NCBI GenBank assembly: GCA_002786025.1
Contig: NHNW01000044.1
Span: 293,401 to 357,400, forward strand
Reading direction: 5' to 3'
Source of the DNA: Zasmidium citrigriseum
Taxonomy: Eukaryota; Ascomycota; Dothideomycetes; Mycosphaerellales; Mycosphaerellaceae
DNA: 64,000 nt
The notes below the pieces were generated by a model, which had not been told where the DNA came from, searched no databases, and saw only the letters and a list, made by a program, of their open reading frames with translations. Position 1 is the first letter of the stretch. The number at the start of each line of letters is the position of its first letter. The position numbers and the translations under genes were made by a program. Shown here one piece after another: positions 1 through 11,240 of this stretch.

Positions 1-71
1 ATGCATTCTCTCTTCTCAAAGTTGCTTTATAATCTCTCAATTCCGTCAAGGTCTTGGACATTACATTCGTC

Positions 72-1010
72 ATGGGTTCTGTATCTTCCGACAACGAACG
101 ATTCGTTACAACAACGCTGGCCTTTCGCTTGGATCCATCTCTTGGCGGCAGTGATGCGATTGAAGTTGGCAAGCACCATGATGTCAAAAGAGACCAACGT
201 GATGTGAAAGTGTTCGATGTCACCGGCATGGAAGACAAGTTCACTTACGATGAGGCTGGCTTCCAGTTTATCCATCACAAGACAGCGATCTCAGACTTCC
301 AGGACGATGAGACCGTGACTTCGAAGTATTACCAGGAAATTGCCGATCTCGCAAAGGAAACGTATGTTCCACGCTTGTCCAACTGCTCACAATTGCTAAC
401 GCTACCAAAGAACAGGTGCAAACTTCGCTCATTGCTACCAGCACCTTCTTCGTGCTTCCAAACTTGATGGTCAAGAGAAACTGCCAGACAAGACATACGG
501 GCCAGCGCACGCATTGCATGTCGACTACAACTACGTCGACACTCCGTCATACATCCAAACTATGCCAGAACGCCCTCAAGACTGGGAGCGTCTCTCTCGA
601 TCCCGGTGGGCCATCTTCAGCGCTTGGCGACCATTGAGCAAGGTCACTCGAGACGCTCTTTGTGTGGGCGATAAAAGAACGATCCCGGACAGGGACTTGG
701 TAGATGGATCTACGGACATGAGTGCTCCTGGTCGGAAGCAGAAACTTGGACTTTTCTGGGTCAACTGGAATCCCGAGCACAAGTACTACTATAAAAAGGA
801 GATGGATGTCGAGGATGTTCTCTGGATCAAGCTGTATGATAGCGAGGATGATGGAAAGGCACGGTGTACGCCACATTCGTAAGTTGGTTTCTTTCAACCT
901 GAGGAATCCAGGGCTGATTGTATCGACCTAGGGCTTTCCAAACTGCCGACGACCACGGTGGTGCCAGAGAGAGTATTGAGACCAGATGTATCGTGGTATG
1001 GGAAGCATGA
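72..1010 (+). CDS. CmcJ/AsaB/GA4-desaturase-family oxidoreductase
   Basis: Three exons join cleanly: 72-361, 411-878 and 932-1010 (introns of 49 and 53 nt, the first with a GCTAAC branch site), giving about 278 aa, the usual size for this fungal family. The order of blocks is typical: a TGANFAH segment, HVDYNY, then RWAIFSAWRPL followed by a charged stretch, KYYYKKEMDVEDVLWIK, and the closing ARCTPHS..GGARESIETR. Family members (CmcJ of cephamycin synthesis, AsaB, fungal GA4 desaturase-like proteins) are oxidoreductases or hydroxylases acting on small molecules, so substrate cannot be assigned here. The ATG at 72 was chosen as the first in-frame ATG; TTG at 54 is not a credible start. Family call is firm; biochemical role is open. 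Confidence 0.85.
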
Positions 1011-1573
1011 ACGCTTCTCAGAGCTGAAAGGATGTCTTCGAACCTCTCTCAAGTCATTTGAAATGTATGAACCCACTGCGATTCCGTACCTTCCTAGAGA
1101 GGAAACCTTGAAAATTAGCGTCGCCTTTCACATGTAATGCCAACCAGCCGTCCAGAACATCGCTTCAAGCCTCCAAAGGAAGGGTCTTTGACAGATACAC
1201 AGGCGAGATCATAGTCTCGTTGTCTATAGGGAGCTTCATTGTCTTGTCCTGGTTGTTTGTAGAAATAAGTCGAAGAATCGGCGGCGCTGGCCCACACGTG
1301 GCACGTGTCCGAAGCTACCAAGCGCGCACAAAACTTTCCGCGCTTCACTTCCGCTGCGTCGACACCCTGAGGAAGCAACACGACCAATCTCGAGCGCGTT
1401 GCATCTTGCGCAACTTCTACCGTGTCCTGAGATCGGCTCCTGTACCTGCACGGCCTGTCGTTGTTTTGCAGGCTCGGGGCTTCAGATACTGCTGGATGCA
1501 CTCTTGAAAATTGAAATCTCCGCCATCCGCGATACACCCTTCACCGCCATCGCCACCAACCCGATATCCCACG
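1011..1573. other. Intergenic region
   Basis: No supported gene. Open frames on both strands here are low in coding character and lack homologous-looking blocks. It contains the 3' region of the CmcJ-like gene and the 5' region of the coiled-coil gene. I see no repeat or RNA gene. Confidence 0.5.
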
Positions 1574-3490
1574 ATGCGGCCCAGACGGGGAGGGCAAGCA
1601 CCCAGGGGCGCCAAGGAACCCTTCCTCAGTTCAGGGAGCGTCAAAGACTACCTGTCTCTTCGTGACCAAGACGACGTCAACGACCTCATCTGGAGCATTG
1701 CAAACAGATGTCCGGAATACATGGTGTTCAAACTGGAATACATGAAGATGCAGAAGTCAGGGGCGGTCGGGAAGATATTTAACCCACAGTACGCGTCCAT
1801 CCGCCGCCTGGCTCAATCTGGCCATGAGGCAGTGACATCAGAGAGCCCGCGATGGAGTAGTATGGACATGAAACAAATGACGGCGCGGCTTTATCGTGCC
1901 ATTGATCTGTTTGTCCGCCCGGAAACGCGTGAGAATGCTGGTGAACCATCCTCAGGGCCATCCAGCCTTCCGACAGACGTCAAGCTCACACAGAACCCTC
2001 AACCTGGCTATCGCGACTGGTTCATCGGCGCTCTATGCAGCCTCATTGCGTCGAGGTTTACCGGTACACGCTGCTTCTCATTATCCGCCACGAACCCCAG
2101 AGATTATCAGCAACTGGTCAAGCAATGCGAAGACTGGCAGCGCGTGAACGCGCCTGATTGGAACATCAAAGCGTGGATACAGGCAAATAGCAAGAACCTC
2201 AACGGTCGGGACACAAAGAAGGCAAAGAAGTCGAAGGTTCCATCCCCATCTAGTCGCACAGGCCGAGATGCAGATGCTGCGGATTCCGACTTCAACTTGA
2301 TGGAGGATGAGGCCGATGTTCAAGCACTGGACTATCTTGATGCCGATGAGTCCCAAGATGTCATCACAGATCCCGCGCCTTCAAGACATCAACCACCAGA
2401 CCTCGATTGGAGCCAGCCTGGACGCGTTGCTCGAACGATGTACCCAGACGATGTCTCTGCACAGTCCCCGAACTTGATGTCAGATACACCTCGTCCACAA
2501 CAGGAGAGTCTCACGGGGTTCGACGCGTCAGTTCCAACTCTCCAGATAAGCGAGGATCTCGTTTCGTCCGAGGTGGACAGTGTGAACGGTACGATGTCCC
2601 CCATTTTCCTCGCGCTCTCAAGCCTGAGCTAACATATGTTAGGGATTCTACAGAACATGCGGAGTGGTCTTCCGGTCGATGAGTGGTATGTGTACGAAGT
2701 TACTCAGCGTTTCTTCGAGTGGGCCGAGACGACGGTGGCTACCGTAGCCGCCCACAGAGTCCGCTCGCCTGCGCTTGAACGCCTCAAAGGCATACGGGGA
2801 TTCGTCGACGATGATGTTACGAATCTCCTCGACCTCCACACCACTGCCATCGAGATTAGCGACTGCATCACTAGCTTGGATGAGCTTGTGGAGGGTTTGC
2901 GCTCGAAGGCCTCAGAACAGGACGTGGACCAGAGGACGGAGAGAGTCTGCGATGAGATGTCGAGAGACCTTCAGAAAATCATAGCAGACCTGGATCAGGC
3001 GCACGACGAGCTGCGTAACATCCACCGCCAGGCAAGAGGTCGCATAACCAAAGCCCGTGACGAAGCTCGCCAACCCGAGGAGGAGGAGGAGGAGCGAAAG
3101 AAGAAAGAAGAGAAGGACCGTCGTCAAAAGGAGCTGGAGGAGGCGACTCACCAGTCACGCAAGCGAAAGGCAGAGAGGGATCTCAGGGAGACAGAAGACG
3201 GCGACGCGATGGAAGGCATGACACGTCACGAGCTTGAGCGCCAGGACAAGAGACGACGCCAGGAGGAGGAAGCGCGCCAGAAGGAAGAAGCGCGCCAGGA
3301 GGGAGAAGTGCGCCAGGAGGGAGAAGTGCACCAGGAGGGAGAAGTGCACCAGGAGGGAGAAGTGCACCAGGAGGGAGAAGTGCACCAGGAGGAGGAAGCG
3401 CAGAACCACAACGAGCAGCCGCAGAGCCTTTGGCAAGCTGCGTGGGCCAAGGTCCGACCATGGTTCGGTGGCAACAAGTCCAGCGGCTGA
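1574..3490 (+). CDS. Hypothetical coiled-coil protein with HQEGEV repeats
   Basis: Two exons (1574-2588 and 2643-3490; 54-nt intron, GTACGA donor, CTAAC branch, TTAG acceptor) give about 620 aa. The N-terminal half has a globular-looking region (SVKDYLSLRDQDDVNDLIWSI) followed by an acidic, Ser/Pro-rich linker. The C-terminal half is helical, then a long charged Glu/Arg/Lys coiled coil (from about residue 480), ending in a short Trp-containing tail (SLWQAAWAKVRPWF). Within the coil an 18-bp minisatellite encodes tandem QEGEVH hexapeptides. No signal peptide or membrane segment. I do not recognise a named family. The ATG at 1574 is the first in frame; reading could not start at TTG 1511 in a eukaryote. 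Confidence 0.75.
3278..3400 (+). repeat. 18-bp minisatellite inside coding sequence
   Basis: About six to seven tandem 18-bp units of the type GTGCACCAGGAGGGAGAA, in frame with the gene, with a gradient of variants: early units read GCGCCAG (Arg-Gln) and later ones GTGCACCAG (Val-His-Gln). The four central units are nearly identical, which suggests recent slippage or unequal exchange; copy number is likely to vary between isolates. Confidence 0.9.
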
Positions 3491-3920
3491 GTAATGGGAG
3501 ATTCGGCAATGGAGGCTGCAAAGGGAATGATCTCATGTCCTTTCACTGTTAGGGGAGTTGGAAGAGGGGAATGTGGGCTTGCTCTCACATGATAACTCAA
3601 GTGCATCCTGTGGAAGGTCTTGAGACGAGAGACTGGCGAAAAGTATCAGAGCGCGCCTATTGTTGAATGGCTATTGCGTGTTTTGTCGCATGCACGCTGT
3701 TCAAGCAAACACATTGCATGTCTTTATGTAAGTAGATAGTATGGTACGAATCAATGCTAGAAATAGAACGCTATGTCCGAAGACACTCAACAGAACGCTG
3801 GATCGATGAAAACACGCATGCAATCGCACCGCAGAATTTCAAGAAAGTCGTGTCTTCGTGAGTCATCAAGTCCCGTCACCACAAGTCATATCCCCAACTT
3901 TGAACTCCTGCCCACTCTCT
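3491..3920. other. Convergent intergenic region
   Basis: Lies between the stop of the + strand coiled-coil gene and the stop of the - strand RS-rich gene. No ORF with coding character and no RNA gene seen; presumably holds the two 3' ends. Confidence 0.5.
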
Positions 3921-4658
3921 TCACACCCTCGCAGCGGGCTCATATTCCAGTAGGCCGGGTCCGAATGGCCGATGGTGATGATGGCCATTAGAGTGTCGGC
4001 TGTGCTGGCTACCATTCTTGCTCGAGCGACGGTAATCTTGGGGCTTGTCCCAGGGAAGCTGACCAACTCGCGGGGAGTCGACTCTCGTCGGTGGGGTCGG
4101 ACCCAGGTATCGTCCACGGTGATCTTGATGGCCATTGGCAACTGCTGTGTTCACGACAGCGGCGGTCGACAAGTCATTCCCGTTGGCAATCCGGGTCGAT
4201 GCATCAGCACTGCGGTGTGCAGCGTCAGCCGCATACATGGTAGCTTTGGCAGACTTTCTGGTCGCTTTCGCGGATTCTTTTGTCGCTTGAGTGGACATGC
4301 TGACGGCGACTACACTGGCCACACTGGCAATGCTGGCGACGGTCGCCCAGAACGTCTTCTTTTTGAACCACGGCTTTTCGGGGTCGAAATCATTCCGAGG
4401 AGACGGCGGTGCACGACGAGGAGAAGGAGACCTCGACCTAGACCTTGAATAGCTGCGACGCCGTTGAGAGTATGAGCGGCGTCTTGGTGGAGGCTTCGTC
4501 TCTGCAGCTGATTGGAACGACTCCCGGGATTGTCTTCTGCTCAGAGATAAGTCGCTCCGAGTGGACGGCCTGCGTTTCGGCTGGTACTTCTTTCTAGAGT
4601 CGAAGACATCGTCGGGATAGTAAGTGACGCCGATGGCCGGGTCTGCCGAGCCCGACAT
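3921..4658 (-). CDS. RS-rich single-pass membrane protein, hypothetical
   Basis: Single open frame of about 245 aa from the ATG at 4658. The N-terminal half is rich in Arg-Ser (several SRSRSPSPRR-like runs, reminiscent of RS domains or phosphorylated linkers). A basic patch (PWFKKKTF) precedes one hydrophobic stretch of about 20 residues (WATVASIASVASVVAVSM) that could be a membrane anchor. After it comes an Ala/Lys-rich helical repeat (KESAKATRKSAKAT) and a His/Ser-rich tail (HSNGHHHH). The frame stays open upstream to a GTG at 4709, so a further 5' exon is possible. No family recognised. Confidence 0.6.
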   Translation of the reverse strand: MSGSADPAIGVTYYPDDVFDSRKKYQPKRRPSTRSDLSLSRRQSRESFQSAAETKPPPRRRSYSQRRRSYSRSRSRSPSPRRAPPSPRNDFDPEKPWFKKKTFWATVASIASVASVVAVSMSTQATKESAKATRKSAKATMYAADAAHRSADASTRIANGNDLSTAAVVNTAVANGHQDHRGRYLGPTPPTRVDSPRVGQLPWDKPQDYRRSSKNGSQHSRHSNGHHHHRPFGPGLLEYEPAARV

Positions 4659-5811
4659 TGAAGTCGGTGAGAGAGTTGTCGTGGTGAGGATGTCTTGAAG
4701 TACTGCCACGAGTCAAGGACAGCGAACGTGTTCGAAGGACGTGCAGCTGTCAGACCCTAAATGGAAAGCATGAGCTCGATACCGATGTCATCAGGAAGAT
4801 GTGAACGGCGATGTGCCATGACACCATCGCTGGCCGTCGAGGAATCCCAGTCTTGTGTTTCAAGCGTTTCCCGGAAGCTGAAGTTGGTTTGCAACTTCAT
4901 ACGCTGAATTCGCCCGGGCAATCCTTGCAAATATAACCTCTGCCCACGCTTGCAGCCCGAGATATTGAAAGAACGACGTGGCACGCCGGAGGTCGAATGC
5001 AATCTCGCCCCGGAAATGCGGAAATGCTCGGGCACGAAGAAAGCGTAAAGCTGCTGACGACGCCGCATTCCATCATTTTGCGAGCGACAAGAAGGACGAG
5101 ATAACAGAAGCCGTCAGTCCAAAGCTGTGAGAGGAGTTCGTGAAGGAGAACGAAATGCCGGACGGCACAAGCACCTAGGGAATCGTGACAGCGGGAGATA
5201 TGACCGTATACAGAATGGTGATCCGAGTCGACTTACGAACTGCGCCATCCCGGAATGCAAGCAGCAAGCAACATCGAAGGTCGATGGCCCTGTACATTTG
5301 CCAAAGCCGTATTATCCGCTGCATTGCACGCCCGGCAGACGCTTGTACACCGCTGTATGAAACAAGCTGCTGAAGAAGAGACAAAGTCCCAGCCTCGGTG
5401 ACCACAGTGCCTGATATCTCGGTGTCTCGCATCAAATTGATGGCTGGCTCTTCCAGGAAACGAGTGGATGGAAAAGAAGCAAAGCTCGCAGGATGAATTG
5501 GAAAAGCTGGGGATTGCGAGGTCACGGGACTGCCAGCCACCTTGAATGAATGAGGGAAGGCGTCAGCTCCTTCCACTCGATTCTCGAACTCAATTGGCCG
5601 TTCATCCTTCGCAAACCTAGGCCCCTTTCGGCCTGTATCGCGAATACCAAAACAAACAAAACTACAGTGCCAGGCTTCAGTGATCAGTGATGGTTACGTG
5701 CGTGTGCGGCGCAGAAGAGTCCGCGGTGATGGCAGGACGTCGAACATATAATGAGCTCCATGGCCACATGGCAAGTCGCCAGTGCTCAGCAGATTCTCAG
5801 ACATCACAAAG
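4659..5811. other. Long intergenic region, divergent promoters
   Basis: About 1.15 kb without a convincing gene. It holds the 5' flanks of the RS-rich gene (-) and of the carotenoid oxygenase (+). A TATA-like run at 5746-5751 lies about 60 bases before the oxygenase ATG. Minus-strand open frames at 4757-5068 and 5175-5576 have no ATG-led, family-like content. Confidence 0.45.
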
Positions 5812-7570
5812 ATGAAGCAACCACAAGTTGAAAGACAGTCTTCGCTGCCAGTGCCTCAGTCAGGGGTAAGTCTTCCATCAAGACTCTTATCAAGCATCCT
5901 TGCTTACCAGTTCACAGGCTACGAACAAGTCACTACCTAATCAGACCGAACATTACAAAGACTGGCCCAATGCCGGCGCCTTCAACAACGCCGAAGACAC
6001 CAAGACCAAGATTCCGATAACCATCTCAGGCTACTTCCCCGACCATGTCGCCGGCGAGCTCTACCGTGCAGGTCCTGGCCAACACCGAGTCCCTCGAACC
6101 AATCCCAAAGACGGCTACATGGAAGTGGACCACTGGTTCGACGGCTTCGTGACCATGCACAGGTTCGAGCTGGTAGCCGGTGCGGACGGCAAGTGCGAGC
6201 AGGCTTGGTACTCTTCCTACAACCAAGTCGACCAACTTCTGCAGAATGCCAAAGACACGGGCCGCATTGATGGTATTACTTTCGCTCAGCATCGCGACCC
6301 TTGCGATACGTTTTACAAGAAGTTCAAGTCGGTCTTCAACCAGAGTGCACCGAGCAACCAGGCCAACAGCAATATCGGTGTCGCTTTCCAGAAGACGTTG
6401 CCAAAGAATGTTGAGAAGGTCAAAGAAGGTGGCAAAGATGTCGAAGGCCGCCGCCTCGTCACCTCTACCACAGACGCCTGCGTGACCAAGACCTTCGATG
6501 CCGAGACTCTCGAGCCGTTGGGAATCACGCGACAAGAGCATCTCCACCCCTCCCTCAAAGGGCCCCTCTCAGCTGCTCATCCCGAATACGATCCAGAGAC
6601 CGGAGACATCTACAACTACAACCTCGAGCTCGGACCCCGCCACATCTACAGAGTCTTTCGCGCCAACAGCAGAACCGGCGACGTCGAAGTCCTCGCCGAA
6701 ATTTCAGGCAAAGATATCAAAGGCGCCTACATCCACTCCTTCTTCATGACACCCAACTTCATCGTGCTCTGCATCTGGCCCGCTTACTTCAAGAACATGG
6801 GTCTCAGCGTGCTTTGGGAAAGGAACATCCTCGACGCTCTCGCCTTTGACGCCAGCTCCCATGCAACATGGCTCGTGGTCGACCGCAAGCACGGACGAGG
6901 CCTCGTAAAGAAATTCACCAGCCCGCCGTTCTTCAGCTTCCATACCACGAACGGCTGGGAGGAGCAGGGCAAGAAAGACGGCGAAGTGGATCTCGTTCTG
7001 GAACTCTGCACATTCGGAAACATGGACATCCTCCACCGCTTCTACTACAAAAACTTCCTCTCCACCAGCCCCGACGTACACAAATTCGCCAAATCAAGCG
7101 GTCGAAAGGATCTCAACCTCACCCGCTTCAGACTCCCATCCGTCCCACTCGACGGCACTTCCAAACCCTCCACCGCAATCCGCATCCTCGACGTCCCCAC
7201 CCCCGACGCCGGCGACCTGCCTCGCATCAACCCGGCTTTCAACTGCAAACCCCATCGATACGTCTGGTCGATGATCGATAGCGGGAAGTCTTCTTTCTCG
7301 GACTCGATTGGGAAGACGGATATGCAGACTGGGAAATGTATTCGCTGGTGTACGCCGAGGCATACGCCTTCTGAGCCGGTTTTTGTTCCGCTTCCTAATG
7401 GTGGGGAGGATGAGGGGTTTGTGCTTGCTGTGGTTTATGATGGCGAGAGTGGGACGAGTTATCTTCTCTGTCTCGATGCTTGCACGATGGAGGAGGTTGG
7501 TCGAGCTGAAGTTGGAAAGGCGGTTGGCATCGGGTTTCATGGGATGCATGTACCGCCAACGTCTGCTTGA
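5812..7570 (+). CDS. Carotenoid/stilbene cleavage oxygenase
   Basis: Exon 1 is 5812-5865 and exon 2 is 5918-7570 (52-nt intron, GTAAGT donor), giving about 568 aa. The protein follows the RPE65/carotenoid cleavage dioxygenase fold: an N-terminal block with GELYRAGPGQHR and DHWFDGFVTMHRF, and four well-spaced histidines expected to bind the catalytic Fe(II), at about residues 239 (AHPEYDPETG), 291 (YIHSFF), 360 (SFHTTNGWE) and 559 (GFHGMH near the C terminus). The enzyme would cleave a C=C double bond with O2; fungal members act on carotenoids (CarX/CarT, CAO-2) or on stilbenes such as resveratrol (CAO-1), and sequence alone does not tell which. No signal peptide. Its stop lies 13 bases from the stop of the convergent next gene. 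Codon use flips from C-ending to G/T-ending near 7255. Confidence 0.9.
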
Positions 7571-7583
7571 GGGGTGTTTGCTT

Positions 7584-8198
7584 TCAAACGAACTTCGTTA
7601 CCGCCATCCTCGGCGGATGTCGCAACCAATCCCTCTCCGTCTTCTCATCGTCCTTCTTCTCATCCTCTTTATCGACTTTGTCGGCCTCGTGCGAAGGCCC
7701 TACCAAGATCAACCCATACTTCTTAATCAGCTCTTCATCTTCCATGAACGTCAAGTCTTTATAGAACGACTTGTCAATCGGTTCGGGGACTTTATACGCT
7801 TTCCCGGCTAGTTCGACTCCATTTGGCGTCTGTGGTCGTGGCGCTTCTTGCGAAGGGCGTAATTTGATCCCGAATATCTCTCGCTCTGTCGATGACACTG
7901 ACGAGGCTTTCGTTGCTGTGGATGCACTCGAGGAGGCAGACGAACTCGTCGAGTCGGTAGATCCGGATGCTATCGATGCTGAGGAGGAGAACTTCAAAGT
8001 TGGGGAGTCGTCTAATTCTGAAGGGGTGTTTCTGGACTTGATGCCCAAGATGTCGCTCAAGAGTGAATCTTTCGAGCTGTTGGACGCTTTGGAATTGGAG
8101 CGGCTGGATTTCGCTTTGAGCGATCTCAAGCTACTCGGGCCTTTCTTGCGGGTACTCTTCGAGGGTGGATCGAACAGGAATTGAGTAGAGTCCATCAT
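7584..8198 (-). CDS. Small Ser-rich hypothetical protein
   Basis: About 204 aa from the ATG pair at 8198/8195. The middle is a long Ser-rich, low-complexity region (SSASSSASTATKASS); the better-ordered C-terminal part contains SFYKDLTFMEDEELIKKYGLILVG followed by an acidic/Lys tail and RDWLRHPPRM. No signal peptide or membrane helix after this start. The frame is open upstream to 8513, but the extra sequence looks non-coding. Function unknown. Convergent with the carotenoid oxygenase, 13 bases between stops. Confidence 0.6.
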   Translation of the reverse strand: MMDSTQFLFDPPSKSTRKKGPSSLRSLKAKSSRSNSKASNSSKDSLLSDILGIKSRNTPSELDDSPTLKFSSSASIASGSTDSTSSSASSSASTATKASSVSSTEREIFGIKLRPSQEAPRPQTPNGVELAGKAYKVPEPIDKSFYKDLTFMEDEELIKKYGLILVGPSHEADKVDKEDEKKDDEKTERDWLRHPPRMAVTKFV

Positions 8199-8389
8199 GC
8201 ATGTAAATCGTTGATCAGACAGAGACAAGACGCTTGAAAGGTAGAAGAGCACACCAAGTTGTAGTGCCCCAGCCACCCGCCTCGAGTCAACACGAGACAA
8301 CCAATGTGATGTCACGATAAGAAGGTTGCGATATATTGCATATAACGTCCTCGTATTAAGAGCCTTCTTCCCTGCTACGCCACACTTGC

Positions 8390-8704
8390 TGGAGGATGAG
8401 ACTTTCACGAATGCAGCAAATGCGTTAGTTGATCTCGACCTGGTTGGGCATACGCCGATTTCCAGGGCTCTGATGGATTTCTCGGAACTGTCGGCGAGGG
8501 TGCCGAATCGCACTGGAATTGAGGATGCTTACTATGCGTGTGTGTTGGATGATGTTCTGGAACATCATGAGGAAAATGGACGAGTCCTGGCCTGCGTTAG
8601 AAGATCTTCTAATCGACGTCCATGGCAACCAAGATGGAGCAATGAAAGTGCTTACGCCCTACATTCCTGGCTCAATCAAGAAGGAAGTCAGTCGACGGGT
8701 TGAT
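8390..8704 (+). pseudogene. Possible broken small gene
   Basis: The + strand reads as plausible protein (TFTNAANALVDLDLVG, EDAYYACVLDDVLEHH) to about 8580. A protein-like continuation (WPALEDLLIDVHGNQDG) then appears in another frame until 8720. There is no in-frame ATG near the start and no good splice pair joining the frames, so this may be a frameshifted relic or an unrecognised spliced gene. Weak call. Confidence 0.25.
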
Positions 8705-8913
8705 CATACAAGAACTGGATAGCATTCCCACATTATTAAAGTACATCTCCTCTAAATCAACTTTTCGTCCCTCCATAATCTACTAATACACATAAATCTG
8801 AAGTCTCCTCTCCGAGTCAACAACTCTGTGCGGCTTGCGTATATAGTTTCCAGTCTATGCTGTGGTCGGATGTCTCGCTATCGAAGTTTCATGAACGTTC
8901 GTTTACTAGTCGT

Positions 8914-9349
8914 CTATTTCGGAGGCTTTGGCGTTGCAAGTATTGCTCTTCAGCGATATTAGCGAGCTACCAAAGGAGAGATCAGACAGTCAACATACCC
9001 AAAAATCGCCCCCATGACCGGCAAAAAAGCTTTCTCACTCGACGAGGAAGAGCTACTCTTCGAAGACCTCCTCGAATTCGACGACCTCGTAGACTGTGCC
9101 GAACTTCGCCGTCGTTCCGCTTTCTTCGCTGCTACCTCACGCTGGCGACGAGAAGTTTGGGCTTGAGGTGTAGGCATCTTAGTAGGTCCAACAACAGCGG
9201 TACTCGAAGCAGTATCAACCTCTTCCATTAACACAGAAATAAGAAAGCAAAGCCGTACCTGAAAACAAAGCAGGGATCCCTCAATAGCCGCCCGAGATGG
9301 CTGGGAAATCTTCCAGCTGAAATACCTGCTTGCTATCGACAGAGGTCAT
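8914..9349 (-). CDS. Small Ser/Arg-rich protein with hydrophobic C-terminus (tentative)
   Basis: A consistent three-exon model: 9326-9349, 8999-9258 and 8914-8947 (introns 67 and 51 nt; donors GTATTT and GTATGT), giving about 105 aa. The middle is basic and Ser-rich (AAKKAERRRSS, SRRSSKSSSSSSSE). Splicing the last intron converts the tail to FLPVMGAIFGGAILATPKPPK with a stop, which looks like a short hydrophobic C-terminal segment. The first exon (MTSVDSKQ) is the least certain; translation could instead begin at the ATG near 9228. No known family. Confidence 0.4.
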
Positions 9350-9932
9350 GATCTTCGTTTTGATGGTGTGTGGTTGGGTGTGAACCAGGAACAGGACGAG
9401 AAGGGATGAACAATGGTTCGGCGGGCCAGGCCGGTGGTCGACTAAAGGCATGAATCGTTCGTAGAGGAGGTCGAATCGATGGGGGTGGAACATGACAACC
9501 ACATGCAGGGTGGGGAGTCAGTGCGAGAGACGGCGAGTCATGGGCAAGCAGATCGGCAGTGGACGAAGTGCGGCGTTGATCGAGAGCTTCTTGCTTGAGT
9601 GTCGTCGAGTCTCCATTGATCTCACCTTGAAAAGTCCAAGGCTGTGAGAGCATCAAACTCCCAGCATGAACATTTAACCCAAAGGGAACGGAAGCCGTGC
9701 GATGTCGTTTTGTACAAGGTGTGCTGAGGAGCTAGTCAGTGAAGTCAAATCTTGCCGTGTTGGGCAAGACCTTTCAGCGTCATATTGCAGCTGCGAACGA
9801 CTCAGTGGCAGCAATCGATGCCAACATCTTCTGCATAGAACACGTTAATCGACAACACTTCGCAATGAGCTCACCTGGTCATACGAATCAACAGGACACA
9901 ATCTCCCAATCAGTCTCACCTTACATTTCCAT
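9350..9932. other. Intergenic region
   Basis: No supported gene. Contains the promoter side of the small Ser/Arg-rich gene and the 3' side of the SDR gene. A short + frame at 9739-9981 runs into the SDR terminus in antisense and is not credible. Confidence 0.45.
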
Positions 9933-10960
9933 CTACATATTCCTTCCACCAGTAACCATCAACGTCTGTCCACTGACATAGCTGAACAACGGACTGCAAA
10001 CCGCCAGAACAGCACTTGCGGCCTCAGTCGCACTACCTGGCCGCCTCAGGGGAATATCTGCGTAGCTGGCACTGGCATCCTTCTGCTTCTGCGGAATGCC
10101 CAAAGCGATCTTCGAGCCGTCTGGTGCCGTGACGAACGCTCCCTCCTCCTTAGCTGCTGTAAGACGAGTCTGAATGTGGCCGAAGGCGACGGTGTTGGCG
10201 CGGACGCCAAAGGTTGGGCCCCATTCCTTGGCGATGGCTTTGGTCAGGCCGACGACGCCGGCTTTCTATACACGAGCATCAGCAAGACATTCAAGTTTAT
10301 AGGGATGGGGGTGGTAGACATACGGCCAGAGCGTAGTTAGCTTGTCCAGCATTGCCGTGGATACCAGATGTCGAGGAGATGTTGACGATGCTTCGTGGCT
10401 CACCGTCCTTCACGCGGAAGTAAGGCGCCGCAGCTCGGATGAGCTTGAAGGGCGCGGTGCCGTGCAGGGCGATGATGGTGTCCCATTGCTTGTCCGTGAT
10501 CTTGTGGATGACGCCTGTCATGGCCTATCAGCATACGATATACTGCCGTCTCTTCCCAACTCTTGTCTTACCGTCCCATGTAAAGCCGGCGTTGTTGACG
10601 ATGATGTGGATCTTGCCGTTGCCAAATTCAGCGGCCTTCTTGACCAGGGTGTTGATGTACTCGTCGTTGAGGATATCGCCGGGGACGGAGGTGGCCTTGC
10701 CGCCAGCCTTGTTGATGCTGTCGGCGACTTGCTGGGACTTGTCTGGATTGGGATCTGTTAGCCAGATCTCTTCCGGAGAATCCTGGTGTCGTACCTTTGT
10801 CGATGTCTGACACGACGATCCAAGCACCCTCATTGGCGAAGAGTCGTGCACATTCAGCTCCAATGCCTTGGCCAGACCCAGTGATGATGGCTACTTGACC
10901 CTGGAGCATGCCCTTGGGGTAGTTGAGGTGGGAAGCGATCTGCTGTGCTCGGGAGGCCAT
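9933..10960 (-). CDS. Short-chain dehydrogenase/reductase, FabG-like
   Basis: Four exons (10795-10960, 10572-10742, 10324-10514, 9933-10265; introns 52, 57 and 58 nt) give about 286 aa, normal for a classical SDR. Visible motifs are GSGQGIG for the NAD(P) site near residue 28, NNAG, the catalytic Ser block NISSTSG, and YxxxK as YALAK, where the Lys lies just after the last intron. The C-terminus ends SGQTLMVTGG, as in 3-oxoacyl-ACP reductase-like enzymes. It should oxidise or reduce a small alcohol/ketone in the cytosol or mitochondrion; substrate unknown. It is divergent from the GFO/IDH/MOCA gene with a 280-bp shared promoter region, so co-regulation is plausible. Confidence 0.88.
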
Positions 10961-11240
10961 GGTTGTATATTGATATAAATGAGGATTTGAAGCGATAGAT
11001 TGAGTGAAAGATGCTCACTTACAGACTGTTCCTACAAAACATCTCACTGTGGTATAGACGAGGAAGACGTAGCCGGGAATGTTCACCACTGCCTCGGCTT
11101 TGCTTTGACCTTCCGAGTCACGTGGAGTGCACAAGCTCCACTCTTCTTTCCGAATCCGAGCTGACCTTCGCCCGCTCAACAATTCGCCCATCGATGTCTC
11201 AAGAACATTCACTGACTTCATCATCTCCCGAGAATCTGCC

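Noticed and set aside
3155..3606. Antisense frames rich in Leu/Pro/Ser over the minisatellite
   Set aside because: Products are mere repeats of the minisatellite complement.
4757..5068. Minus frame as an extra exon of the RS-rich gene
   Set aside because: No suitable splice pair and no homology-like content; left as intergenic.
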